The translations under genes were made by a program, and so were the position numbers. This document shows positions 7,453-16,304 of a DNA stretch of 64,000 nt, piece by piece; position 1 is the first letter of the stretch, and the number at the start of each line of letters is the position of its first letter. The stretch is from positions 26,039 to 90,038 of the forward strand of contig CAZVWR010000008.1 of assembly GCA_964630905.1 (NCBI GenBank), in the 5' to 3' direction. Under the pieces are notes generated by a model. The model was not told the origin of the DNA and ran no database searches. It worked only from the letters and a program-made list of their open reading frames with translations. This DNA comes from JAGOEX01 sp964630905 (GTDB lineage: Bacteria; UBP6; UBA1177).

Positions 7453-8840
7453 GAAAAAAACTCATAATTGTAATCCTTTTTTTCACTTTTTTTCAGCTTT
7501 CCGCTGTCAATTTCGATCCGGATGAAAGTTATAACCGCTTCATCAAAGGGCACGGAGTCGGTTTTTCGATATTTCCTCTTTATGAAGGAGACAGCACTCT
7601 TCTTGAGTTCGATCTTTACGGCAACTTCTATTTCAGCATGCTCAGATTCGGATTCCTTCTGCCGGTAAGATTCATAATTTATAACAACGATAACATTGAG
7701 ACCGCAGGAAAGATATTTCCGAAAGAGGACTGGGACGATGCAAGGGATTATGTTTCGATACTGACCTTTTTCCAGTACGGTTTCAAAAGCGATCTTTTTT
7801 ATTTCTATTTCGGTGAGCATAAAAACAGATATGTGGGAAACGGAACAATATTGGGAGGTTACTTCAACAATCTCAAGCTGAGGTTCCCGAAAAGGGGAGT
7901 CAACATCGAAGTCAACACCGATTATGCAGGGCTTGACTTTTTCATGGACGATGTAACTCCTCCGAATGTTGTCGGAGGAAGAGCGTATGTGAAGCCGGTC
8001 AGTTTTTTTTCAAAACAGAACTATGCCAACAATCTTGAGATCGGTGCATCATATTTTGCCGACATCTTTTCTCCCTATAATATTTCGATTGTTTCTCCAG
8101 GCGGTATTCCAAAAAGAGATATCGAAAAATATACGGACCATCTTTTCGGCTTTGACATCTCGTTCAGATTTGTCGCAACAAAGCTGTATCACATGAAATT
8201 CTATAGTGATATCAATAAAATAGTTGATGGCGGTCTTGGGCTTCACTTCGGACTTGAGCATGAGTTCATGCTTCCTTTTCCAACAGATATGAAGATATTA
8301 AGCAGATGGGAATACAGAGCGATGGAAAGCAATTACATCCCTTCATATTTCAACACTTTCTATGATACTGAAAGGGAATATTACCGTAACGGACAGACCA
8401 AATCCCGTTTTGTGAACGATTCTTCAAGAGAGGGGCTTGACTGGACTCACGGCTATTATCTTGACCTGGTGTACGATCTGACCGGCACTTTTGCGGTCGG
8501 GGCATCTTTTGAACACAATCGAATTTATAAAAACAATGTAAATGACGGAAAATTTGACAATTTCCAGCTCAACCTTTTTGTAAACGCCCTCATTTTCAAC
8601 AGGATAGGGACAGATTTCATAATTACTTTCCAGGACCTCGGTGAAAAAGGGAAACGGATGAAAGATCAACCTTTCTACAACCTTTCGGTATATTATAAGC
8701 TCAATGAATACCTGAGCTTAGGATTCTATACCGGCTCCAAGTGGTATCTCGCCTATTCAGGAACAAGCGTGGCAACGGAATCATATTACAAAAACACCGC
8801 AGTCTATTCAGTCGGTGCATACGGAATGATGAGATTTTAG
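7449..8840 (+). CDS. outer membrane beta-barrel protein, unknown function
   Basis: The signal peptide (residues 1-19) is followed by alternating amphipathic strands rich in Tyr, Phe, Asp and Gly through to a terminal phenylalanine (GAYGMMRF), the usual C-terminal signature of outer membrane barrels. At 463 residues it could form a medium-sized barrel of about 16-18 strands. The start is TTG, overlapping the lipA stop, with a GGGAGGGTG ribosome-binding site. No specific transporter family is recognised. Coupling to thiI-lipA looks positional rather than functional. Confidence 0.7.
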   Translation: MRKKLIIVILFFTFFQLSAVNFDPDESYNRFIKGHGVGFSIFPLYEGDSTLLEFDLYGNFYFSMLRFGFLLPVRFIIYNNDNIETAGKIFPKEDWDDARDYVSILTFFQYGFKSDLFYFYFGEHKNRYVGNGTILGGYFNNLKLRFPKRGVNIEVNTDYAGLDFFMDDVTPPNVVGGRAYVKPVSFFSKQNYANNLEIGASYFADIFSPYNISIVSPGGIPKRDIEKYTDHLFGFDISFRFVATKLYHMKFYSDINKIVDGGLGLHFGLEHEFMLPFPTDMKILSRWEYRAMESNYIPSYFNTFYDTEREYYRNGQTKSRFVNDSSREGLDWTHGYYLDLVYDLTGTFAVGASFEHNRIYKNNVNDGKFDNFQLNLFVNALIFNRIGTDFIITFQDLGEKGKRMKDQPFYNLSVYYKLNEYLSLGFYTGSKWYLAYSGTSVATESYYKNTAVYSVGAYGMMRF

Positions 8841-8910
8841 CAGAATTTCCCCTTCTTTAAAAAAAAGTTGAGCAATTATAAAAAAAGGGGTACAAAAACA
8901 AACAACGGGC

Positions 8911-8937
8911 TTGACTCACAATTTTTGTGCTTATAAA
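8911..8937 (+). promoter_or_regulatory. promoter region of groES-groEL
   Basis: TTGACT (8911-8916) precedes an overlapping -10 region TATAAATA (8932-8939, spacing 15-17 depending on register). No CIRCE element (TTAGCACTC inverted repeat) is present. Heat-shock control, if any, must work another way, possibly through the hairpin immediately downstream. Confidence 0.4.
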
Positions 8938-8945
8938 TATCGCTG

Positions 8946-8968
8946 TTTCCGGTTTTGATCACCGGAAA
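8946..8968 (+). promoter_or_regulatory. inverted repeat in the groES leader
   Basis: TTTCCGGT and ACCGGAAA are perfect complements separated by seven bases. The element lies just after the promoter and about 40 bases before the groES ATG. It could be an operator or an mRNA stem-loop; there is no T-run, so it is not a terminator. Confidence 0.5.
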
Positions 8969-9008
8969 ATGTTTATTTTTACTTACTTTTTATATTGTGG
9001 AGGTAACG

Positions 9009-9296
9009 ATGAAATTAAGACCTTTGAACGACAGAGTGATCGTAAAAAGAGTTGAAAGTGAAACAAAGACAGCCGGCGGGATCATCATTCCTGACACTGC
9101 AAAAGAAAAACCGGTAGAAGCTGAAGTTGTTGCTGTGGGTATCGGCAAACTCATGGATAACGGTGAAAGACAGAAAATGCAGGTAAAGGTCGGAGACAAG
9201 ATTCTTTTTGGCAAATACAGCGGAACCGAAGTTAAAATAAACGGTGAAGAGCATCTGATCTTAAAAGAAGATGATGTTCTTGCAGTTGTTGAATAA
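9009..9296 (+). CDS. groES: co-chaperonin GroES (Hsp10)
   Basis: This is a 95-residue GroES: MKLRPLNDRVIVKR start, TAGGIIIPDTAKEKP mobile loop, GDKILFGKYSGTEVK and EEHLILKEDDVLAV. A longer upstream reading frame exists from a TTG at 8955, but the ATG here has a GGAGG five bases upstream and gives the family's standard N-terminus. GroES forms the heptameric lid on GroEL for cytosolic protein folding. groEL follows after 28 bases. Confidence 0.98.
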   Translation: MKLRPLNDRVIVKRVESETKTAGGIIIPDTAKEKPVEAEVVAVGIGKLMDNGERQKMQVKVGDKILFGKYSGTEVKINGEEHLILKEDDVLAVVE

Positions 9297-9324
9297 ATTC
9301 AAATAGGTATAAAAGGAGAGAAAA

Positions 9325-10968
9325 ATGAGCGCAAAACAGATATATTTCAGTCACGATGCAAAATCAAAAATACTCAAAGGCGTCAACAAACTTGCTGACA
9401 CAGTAAAAATAACACTCGGACCGAAAGGAAGAAATGTCGCAATCGAAAAAAGCTTCGGTGCCCCCAAGATCACAAAAGACGGTGTAACAGTTGCAAAAGA
9501 GATCGAACTTGAAGATAAAATTGAAAATATCGGAGCTCAGCTTTTAAGAGAAGTCGCTTCAAAGACAAGCGATGTTGCAGGAGACGGCACAACGACAGCC
9601 ACAGTTCTTGCACAGTCAATAGTAAGTGACGGTTTTAAATATGTTACGGCCGGCTACAGCCCGATAATGCTCAAAAGAGGAATTGATAAAGCTGTCGCCC
9701 AGGTTGTTGAAAAGCTTAATTCGATCACAAAAAAGATCTCAACTTTTGATGAAATTGCAAGTGTAGGAAGTATTTCTGCCAACAACGATAAAGAGATCGG
9801 CAGGATCATTGCCGAGGCAATGGAAAAAGTGGGCAAGGAAGGAGTTATCACGGTTGAAGAGGCAAAAGGGATGGAAACATACCTTGAAACAGTTGAAGGC
9901 ATGCAGTTTGACCGCGGATACCTGAGCCCATATTTCGTAACAAATGCTGAGAAAATGCAGGTAGTTATGGAAAACCCGTTCATACTTGTATATGACAAGA
10001 AAATAACAAATCTCAAAGACCTTGTTCCAGTCCTTGAAGGTGTTGCTCAGCAGGGCAGACCTCTTCTTATAATTGCTGAAGATGTTGAAGGTGAAGCACT
10101 TGCAACTCTCGTTGTGAACAAACTTCGCGGAGTTCTCAACATTGCCGCTGTTAAAGCTCCCGGATTCGGTGACAGAAGAAAAGCAATGCTTGAAGATATT
10201 GCAATTCTTACCGGCGGTCAGTTCATCAGCGAAGAAATCGGCAACAAACTTGAGAACACAACTGTTCATATGCTTGGAAGAGCAAAGAGAATAGTAATTG
10301 ACAAAGATAACACAACGATCGTTGACGGTGCAGGAAAAGACGAAGACATCAAAGCGAGAGTAAAACAGATCAAGGCACAGATCGAAGAGACAACTTCTGA
10401 TTATGATAAGGAAAAACTTCAGGAACGGCTTGCCAAACTTGCAGGCGGAGTTGCAGTTATCAATGTAGGAGCCGCAACAGAAGTCGAAATGAAGGAAAAG
10501 AAGGATAGAGTTGATGATGCTCTTCATGCGACCCGTGCCGCAGTTGAAGAAGGAATAGTTGCAGGCGGCGGCACATGTCTGCTCCGCTGCAAGGATGTTC
10601 TCAAGAAGGTCAAGACCGATAATGAAGAAGAGAAAGTGGGTGTAGAGATAATCGCAAAAGCTCTTGAGGCACCCATCCGCCAGATCGCTATAAATGCAGG
10701 AGTGGATGGAAGTATAGTTGTCAACACAGTTGCGAAAAACAAGGATGAAGAATGGGGATTTGATGCCGCAAAAGGCGAATACAAGAACATGATCGAAGGC
10801 GGAATCATCGACCCGACAAAAGTCACAAAAAGTGCACTGATGAACGCTGCTTCAATCGCTTCGACACTTCTTACAACAGAAGCTGTTATTATTGAAGCTC
10901 CCAAAAAAGATTCTGCTCCGGCAATGCCTGACATGGGCGGAATGGGTGGAATGGGTGGCATGATGTAG
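9325..10968 (+). CDS. groEL: chaperonin GroEL (Hsp60)
   Basis: This is a full-length 547-residue chaperonin with LGPKGRNVAIEKSFGAP, the ATP site DVAGDGTTTATVLAQ (about 87-101), KAPGFGDRRK, GGVAVINVGAATEVEMKEKKDR and the flexible GGM repeat tail (GGMGGMGGMM). The ribosome-binding site AAGGAGAG lies seven bases upstream. It assembles into the double-ring ATP-driven folding chamber with GroES. The lid partner is immediately upstream, forming a standard bicistronic operon. Confidence 0.99.
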   Translation: MSAKQIYFSHDAKSKILKGVNKLADTVKITLGPKGRNVAIEKSFGAPKITKDGVTVAKEIELEDKIENIGAQLLREVASKTSDVAGDGTTTATVLAQSIVSDGFKYVTAGYSPIMLKRGIDKAVAQVVEKLNSITKKISTFDEIASVGSISANNDKEIGRIIAEAMEKVGKEGVITVEEAKGMETYLETVEGMQFDRGYLSPYFVTNAEKMQVVMENPFILVYDKKITNLKDLVPVLEGVAQQGRPLLIIAEDVEGEALATLVVNKLRGVLNIAAVKAPGFGDRRKAMLEDIAILTGGQFISEEIGNKLENTTVHMLGRAKRIVIDKDNTTIVDGAGKDEDIKARVKQIKAQIEETTSDYDKEKLQERLAKLAGGVAVINVGAATEVEMKEKKDRVDDALHATRAAVEEGIVAGGGTCLLRCKDVLKKVKTDNEEEKVGVEIIAKALEAPIRQIAINAGVDGSIVVNTVAKNKDEEWGFDAAKGEYKNMIEGGIIDPTKVTKSALMNAASIASTLLTTEAVIIEAPKKDSAPAMPDMGGMGGMGGMM

Positions 10969-11046
10969 TTCCTGTCATAATGTCAATTTGCCTATTTGTC
11001 ACAAGATAATCCATCGTAAATACCTGAAATAAAAAGAGATCTCCTC

Positions 11047-11062
11047 TGGTATAAAAATTGCA
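11047..11062 (+). promoter_or_regulatory. sigma54 (-24/-12) type promoter upstream of gspC
   Basis: TGGTATAAAAATTGCA has the invariant GG and GC exactly ten bases apart, plus the TTGCA -12 block, as in the RpoN consensus TGGCAC-N5-TTGCA. It lies about 40 bases before the gspC ATG. An NtrC-type sigma54 activator is encoded in this window (46242-47624). It is a motif match only. Confidence 0.45.
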
Positions 11063-11101
11063 TCCTAACGGGTCGTTTTTTTTGATGAGGTGATCATTAA
11101 T

Positions 11102-12076
11102 ATGAAAAGTAGGACAATTCTAAATGCCGGGTTGTTTATTTCGATAACTTTTGCGATAGCTTCCGCGGTCGGGTTTATTCTCAGTTTTGTTGTGAAGGAC
11201 GAACAGGTTTTTGTCCCTATAGGCAAAAGTTACTACAAAAGCGGAGATGACGAGACGGAAACAAAAAAGGAAAGTTTTTACTTCGGCAGTAATGTTGAAA
11301 AGGTTTCTTCATCCAACATTTTCGATGCCGCAATGAGAAATATCACTGTCACTGAAAATAAGGTGGGGGAGACAATGGGTGAGGGCACTGTTCCTGAAGC
11401 AAGTATAGACGACATTTATTTTTATTTTGAGAATCCTGAAAAATGTCCTCTTATGCCATCTCTTCTTCTGAGCGGAACGATCGTCGCAAAAGAGTTTGAC
11501 CAGTCGATCGCAATACTCCGCGAAGGCAGCAGTCGTGAGGAAGGCGCCATTATCGTCAGAGTAGGGTCCGAAATCACCCCCGGAGTAAAACTTGCTCTTG
11601 TCTGGAGAAATTTTGTGGTTTTGACAACTTCTTCCGGTGTAAAGTGTATCGGTGAAGGTGTCGGCGGTGATGCAAAACAAAGTGTTCCGGAAGAGAGGTT
11701 TGCCCAGACAGGAGAACCGCCTGTTGCGGGAGGTGATGACGGTATAGAGGTTAGAAAAATAAGTGAAAACCAATATGTAATAAGAAGACAGGATCTCCAG
11801 AAAGTTACCGGCAATCTTAATTCGCTTGCAAGACAGGCAAGGATCGTTCCTTCAAAAAAAGATAACGGTTTCAAGGTGTTCTCAATAACAAAAGACAGTC
11901 TTTACAGTAAGATCGGCATTCAGAACGGTGATGTTATAAAATCAATAAACGGCATAGAGCTTTCTTCGCCCGATAAAGCTCTTGAGGCATATTCAAGGCT
12001 TCAGAGTGCTTCAAAACTTTCACTTGATATTGTGAGACGCGGACAGAATGAAACAATGGAATATACAATAGAATAG
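11102..12076 (+). CDS. gspC: type II secretion protein GspC
   Basis: One N-terminal membrane helix (about 9-31) is followed by a linker, a GspC homology-region domain (about 105-175, with LLLSGTIVAK and SIAILREG) and a C-terminal PDZ domain (about 245-324, with SLYSKIGIQNGDVIKSINGIEL). GspC connects the inner membrane platform to the secretin and takes part in substrate selection. The ATG is preferred to a GTG four codons upstream because GAGGTGA lies eight to nine bases before it. It is the first gene of a twelve-gene gsp operon, nine bases before gspD. Confidence 0.9.
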   Translation: MKSRTILNAGLFISITFAIASAVGFILSFVVKDEQVFVPIGKSYYKSGDDETETKKESFYFGSNVEKVSSSNIFDAAMRNITVTENKVGETMGEGTVPEASIDDIYFYFENPEKCPLMPSLLLSGTIVAKEFDQSIAILREGSSREEGAIIVRVGSEITPGVKLALVWRNFVVLTTSSGVKCIGEGVGGDAKQSVPEERFAQTGEPPVAGGDDGIEVRKISENQYVIRRQDLQKVTGNLNSLARQARIVPSKKDNGFKVFSITKDSLYSKIGIQNGDVIKSINGIELSSPDKALEAYSRLQSASKLSLDIVRRGQNETMEYTIE

Positions 12077-12085
12077 GAGAAAAAA

Positions 12086-14617
12086 ATGACTTCTAAGAAA
12101 ATTCTCTCACTGATGCTTCTGCTTTTTCTAGTCTTCAACGGATATGCGGCTGGTGAAGAAGATGATGTAAAAGTTCCTGTAAACCTGAACAACAGGCTCA
12201 AAGGGATGAATCAGAGCTTTAATCCGAAGTTCTCTCCAAAGCTTGATTCTTCTAAAAAAGTTCAGAAAAAACAGAAAGACGGTAAAAACGAGAAGGATGA
12301 AGGTGCTGAAAATATTCAGAATCAGTCAGAAAAGCCGGGTGTGAAAACAGTGACACCCCCAGCTCCTAAAACAATACTTGACAAGAAAAGTGAAGATGAT
12401 CCGAATGCTTCCAAGCTCACAGATGCAGTAAAGATAGAAGTTGCTGAAACAAAACCGGTTGATCCAAATATGAAGATCAAGCTCGATTTCAAGGAAGAGG
12501 ATCTGATAAATATTGTCAAACTTTTTTCTGAATTGATGCAGATAAACTTCATTATTCCGGAGAATCTGGGAAAAGCTAAGGTCAATATGATGGCTCCTCA
12601 GAAAGTTACTGTGAGAGAGGCTTACAAAACTTTCCTCACACTTCTTGCAGTAAATGATTTCAGCATTTCAGAGGACGGGAAATTCACAATAATAACAAGA
12701 GAAAAAAACATTCCTGAGATGAAGATACCGTTTTACAAAGGGACAGATGTTCCCGATCTTTTCAAAATGGTCGCAACGATAATGAAATTCAACTATGTTA
12801 CTGCAACCGATATGGATAAAGTTTTGAAACTTTTCAGAGATAAGGGTGCGACATCGCTTGTCTTTGATGACAAGACGCTCATCGTTGTCGACTATGCGGC
12901 AAACATCAGAAAAATAATGATGCTTGTTAAGGAACTTGACCAGCCTTCTGAGTCAGATTCTGCGAAACTCTATTTCATTAAACTGACCCATGTGCTTGCC
13001 ACTGATGCAAGAAAGATACTCGAAGATATATTCAAGGATTTTACAAAAAAAGGGGCGAAAAAGAAAACGGCAGGAACTGACGGGTCTCCAAACCTCGCCG
13101 GTGTAGCAAATTCCCAGCGTCTTCCAGGTTCTTCAAATAATCCTGCCGACCCCACTTCAGGAGACGACGAAGGTTTTTCGAGTGAAAATATGTACCTTCA
13201 CATTGTTGATGATGAGAGAAGTCAGCAGCTTATTGTTCTCTGTAATCAGTCAACATACAATCTGATACTTGAGATCGTTCAGAATATTGACAGGGAGGTT
13301 GAAGGCGAAGGAGAGATCCATGTGGTGAAACTTCAGAACGCAAAAGCTGAAGATCTTGTGAAAACGCTCAATCAGCTTTCAAAAAACAAGAAAGCGGCAG
13401 GAGCGAAGACAACTGCAAAGGGGACCGATGTGTTTGAAGGTGAAGTTCAGATATCTTCAAACGAATCTACTAATTCACTTGTTGTTGTGTCATCCATTCA
13501 GGATTTCAGAAATCTGAAAAAGGTCATTGAGAAACTCGACATAAGAAGAAAGCAGGTTTTTGTAGAAGCTGCAATCCTTGAAGTGAAAATAGATGACTCA
13601 CTTGAATACGGAAACGCCTATACCGGTGGCGGATTTGTTGTCAATGTGGCAGGCGAGAAGGTTCCGCTTTTCTTCGGTAAGGCACTTGATTCAAAAATGT
13701 CTCCGGGAACTGTTGCGGGCATGGTGGCTCCGGCAATAAGCGGCACTGAAGGCATTCCCGGTCTTGGATTGGCTGGAGGCATTCCGTCGATAGGCGTTAT
13801 TCTTAATGCTGCACAGAACGATTCATCTGTAAATGTAATGTCAACACCGCATCTTCTTACAACAGACAATGAAGAAGCTGAAATATCTGTAGGTGAAACG
13901 ATACCCTTCCCTTCCGGAAACATCATCAGCGGAACTGCAGGAAGTACTGTTACATATACAAGGGAAGATGTCGCTTTGAAACTGAAAATTAAACCGCAGA
14001 TAAATGAAAGCGGTTATATGACTCTTGAAGTAAATCAGGAAGTAACAGAGCTTGGTGCACCATCACAGTATGGATTCACTACGACAAAAAGACAAGCCAA
14101 GACCAAAATAAATGCAGAAAATGAACAGACAATAGTTATCGGCGGGTTGATGAAAGATTCTGTAACGGAAGCCGAAAACAAAGTTCCCATACTTGGTGAC
14201 ATTCCAGTGCTCGGAGTATTTTTTAAATATAAGAGAACCGTAAAAGCAAAAGTAAATCTGCTTATAATTCTTACCCCTCATATTGTTGAGAGTAAAGAGG
14301 ATTTTGCACGGATACTCAAAAGAAAGATGGAAGAGAGGGATGAGTTTGCAAGAAAGTTCTACGGTGATCACATATCATTTGAAGACAATATATATCTTGA
14401 TAAAAAAAGAGGGGCTCTTCTGACGATTGTGAAAGAAGTGAACGACACTAACCGTAAAGAAGATGAAGACCTGCTCAGGAGAAAATCAAAGAAAGATGAG
14501 AAATCTATAATGGTTACTCCAGAGGGAGAACAGGAGATCATTTCTGTTCCTGAAGGGACTTTAGACAGAGAGGACTCTCTTGTTCCTGAAGCTGTTCCTG
14601 AATTTGACGGAGAATAG
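12086..14617 (+). CDS. gspD: type II secretion secretin GspD
   Basis: The signal peptide (1-22) is followed by a Lys/Pro-rich spacer, an N0 domain (about 125-200, IKLDFKEEDLINIVKLFSELM), N1-N3 repeats (to about 490) and the secretin barrel (about 490-740: VFVEAAILEVKI, VNVMSTPHLLTTDNEEAEI, VGETIPF, EQTIVIGGLMKDS, KVPILGDIPVLGVFFK). A charged C-terminal tail of about 100 residues follows. At 843 residues it is longer than the roughly 650-residue enterobacterial form, owing to the N-terminal spacer and tail. It forms the outer membrane channel for folded exoproteins. Confidence 0.97.
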   Translation: MTSKKILSLMLLLFLVFNGYAAGEEDDVKVPVNLNNRLKGMNQSFNPKFSPKLDSSKKVQKKQKDGKNEKDEGAENIQNQSEKPGVKTVTPPAPKTILDKKSEDDPNASKLTDAVKIEVAETKPVDPNMKIKLDFKEEDLINIVKLFSELMQINFIIPENLGKAKVNMMAPQKVTVREAYKTFLTLLAVNDFSISEDGKFTIITREKNIPEMKIPFYKGTDVPDLFKMVATIMKFNYVTATDMDKVLKLFRDKGATSLVFDDKTLIVVDYAANIRKIMMLVKELDQPSESDSAKLYFIKLTHVLATDARKILEDIFKDFTKKGAKKKTAGTDGSPNLAGVANSQRLPGSSNNPADPTSGDDEGFSSENMYLHIVDDERSQQLIVLCNQSTYNLILEIVQNIDREVEGEGEIHVVKLQNAKAEDLVKTLNQLSKNKKAAGAKTTAKGTDVFEGEVQISSNESTNSLVVVSSIQDFRNLKKVIEKLDIRRKQVFVEAAILEVKIDDSLEYGNAYTGGGFVVNVAGEKVPLFFGKALDSKMSPGTVAGMVAPAISGTEGIPGLGLAGGIPSIGVILNAAQNDSSVNVMSTPHLLTTDNEEAEISVGETIPFPSGNIISGTAGSTVTYTREDVALKLKIKPQINESGYMTLEVNQEVTELGAPSQYGFTTTKRQAKTKINAENEQTIVIGGLMKDSVTEAENKVPILGDIPVLGVFFKYKRTVKAKVNLLIILTPHIVESKEDFARILKRKMEERDEFARKFYGDHISFEDNIYLDKKRGALLTIVKEVNDTNRKEDEDLLRRKSKKDEKSIMVTPEGEQEIISVPEGTLDREDSLVPEAVPEFDGE

Positions 14618-14618
14618 C

Positions 14619-16304
14619 ATGCCAAGGAAGAAGATAGGTGAAATACTCGTTGAAAAGGGGCATCTTGATGCTTCTCAGCTAAGCCGTGCACTTGAACTTA
14701 AGAGTCAGAGTGATAAAAAAATAGGTCAGATACTGGTTTCTGAAGGGATAGTTACACCTGAACAGGTGGCTGAGGCCTTTGCCGAGCAGACAGGTATCCC
14801 TTTGATCCCTGAAGATTTTTTTAAAAAGGTCGATCCTTCGCTCCTTTCTGATTTTCCCATCGGTCTTGCAAGAAAGTTCAAAGCGATGCCGGTTTTTGCC
14901 GATACAGAGCTTCATGTTGCTGTGACAGATACCGATCCGCTTCTTTTCAATCAGCTCTTCATGCTCTACAGAAAGAATGTTAAGCCATACATCTGCTCAA
15001 CTTCAAAGATCAATGACCTTATAAATCATGCCTATTCAAAGATAGACAGCAATGAAGAGTCTCTGAACGCCGAAGAATTTGCCGATATGAACGATGACTC
15101 CGATGTCGCGATCCCAGACCTCATTGATTCCAATGATGAAGCCCCTATCATAAGGTTTGTGAACAACACTATAGCCAAGGCGGTTAAAGACAAGGCCAGC
15201 GACATCCACTTTGAATCGTATGAAGATGAGGTGATCGTCCGTTTGAGAAAAGACGGAAAACTTTATACAGTTCAGAGGGTTCCGAAAGCGGCACAGGCAG
15301 GACTTATAACAAGAATAAAGATCATGAGCCGTCTTAACATTTCTGAAAAAAGACTTCCTCAGGATGGAAACATCAAGGTCAAGATAGCGGGAAATGATGT
15401 CGATTTCCGAGTTTCGACACTTCCAAGCATTCACGGTGAGTCGGTAGTGCTCCGTATTCTTGATAAAAGGTCTCAGCAGTTGTCGCTTGATGAAAGCGGA
15501 TTTACAAAAAGAGATCTGGAAAGGATGAGAAAGATAATCAGAATGAAACACGGTATCTTTCTTGTCACAGGACCGACCGGAAGCGGTAAGACAACCACTC
15601 TTTATTCGGCACTTACTGAAATAAATTCACCCGATGTAAAGATAATAACAGAAGAAGACCCTGTGGAATATCAGCTTAAAGGTGTCAACCAGATACACAT
15701 AAACGCAAAAATCGGATTGACATTTGCAAGCGGATTAAGATCGATTCTGAGGCAGGACCCTGACATAATAATGGTCGGAGAGATCAGAGACAGGGAAACG
15801 GCTGATATCGCGATTAACGCATCATTAACCGGTCACCTTGTTTTTTCGACACTGCACACAAACGATGCTCCTACTGCTTTTACCCGTCTGATAGATATGG
15901 GTATAGAGCCGTTCCTTATTTCATCTACCGTTCTTGGTATACTTGCTCAACGACTTGTAAGAAAGCTCTGTCCTGTGTGCAAGGAGGCATACTATCCTGA
16001 ACCTGCGATCCTTGAAGAACTCGGGCTTGATCCGGCTGAATATGCAAACCATCCTTTTTATAAGGCGGTGGGTTGTGATGAATGTGCTCACACCGGATAT
16101 TCCGGCAGAACAGGTATTTTCGAACTTGTAATAATGGATGACGAGCTCAGAAGGGCTGTCGTAAACCGCCTTGACGCTTCGGACATCAGAAAGATCGCTG
16201 CTGCGAACGGCATGCTCAATTTAAGAGAGGACGGAGCGATGAAAGCTATAAAAGGGATAACATCGCCTGATGAAGTTCTGTTAAGGACACAGGAGGATAA
16301 CTGA
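14619..16304 (+). CDS. gspE: type II secretion ATPase GspE
   Basis: The N-terminal MshEN-type domain (about 1-150, GEILVEKGHLDASQL) precedes the ATPase core with Walker A GPTGSGKTTT (318-327), EEDPVEYQ Asp box, RQDPDIIMVGEIRD Walker B and STLHTNDAPTAFTR His box. A zinc-binding Cys4 loop has Cys451/Cys454 and Cys486/Cys489. The ATG follows the gspD stop by one base and has GGAG upstream; a longer frame into gspD is not needed. It is the cytoplasmic hexameric motor that drives pseudopilus growth. Confidence 0.97.
   Translation: MPRKKIGEILVEKGHLDASQLSRALELKSQSDKKIGQILVSEGIVTPEQVAEAFAEQTGIPLIPEDFFKKVDPSLLSDFPIGLARKFKAMPVFADTELHVAVTDTDPLLFNQLFMLYRKNVKPYICSTSKINDLINHAYSKIDSNEESLNAEEFADMNDDSDVAIPDLIDSNDEAPIIRFVNNTIAKAVKDKASDIHFESYEDEVIVRLRKDGKLYTVQRVPKAAQAGLITRIKIMSRLNISEKRLPQDGNIKVKIAGNDVDFRVSTLPSIHGESVVLRILDKRSQQLSLDESGFTKRDLERMRKIIRMKHGIFLVTGPTGSGKTTTLYSALTEINSPDVKIITEEDPVEYQLKGVNQIHINAKIGLTFASGLRSILRQDPDIIMVGEIRDRETADIAINASLTGHLVFSTLHTNDAPTAFTRLIDMGIEPFLISSTVLGILAQRLVRKLCPVCKEAYYPEPAILEELGLDPAEYANHPFYKAVGCDECAHTGYSGRTGIFELVIMDDELRRAVVNRLDASDIRKIAAANGMLNLREDGAMKAIKGITSPDEVLLRTQEDN

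Noticed and set aside
8955..9008. N-terminal extension of groES from a TTG codon
   Set aside because: The extension covers the leader hairpin and adds residues foreign to GroES. The ATG at 9009 has a proper GGAGG.
9739..10527. 262-codon open frame antisense to groEL
   Set aside because: It is a by-product of groEL codon usage: no ribosome-binding site, Cys/Phe-rich nonsense composition, and complete overlap with a highly conserved gene.
14580..14618. Upstream extension of gspE into gspD
   Set aside because: The start at 14619 has GGAG and gives the conserved MshEN N-terminus; the extension overlaps the gspD coding end.
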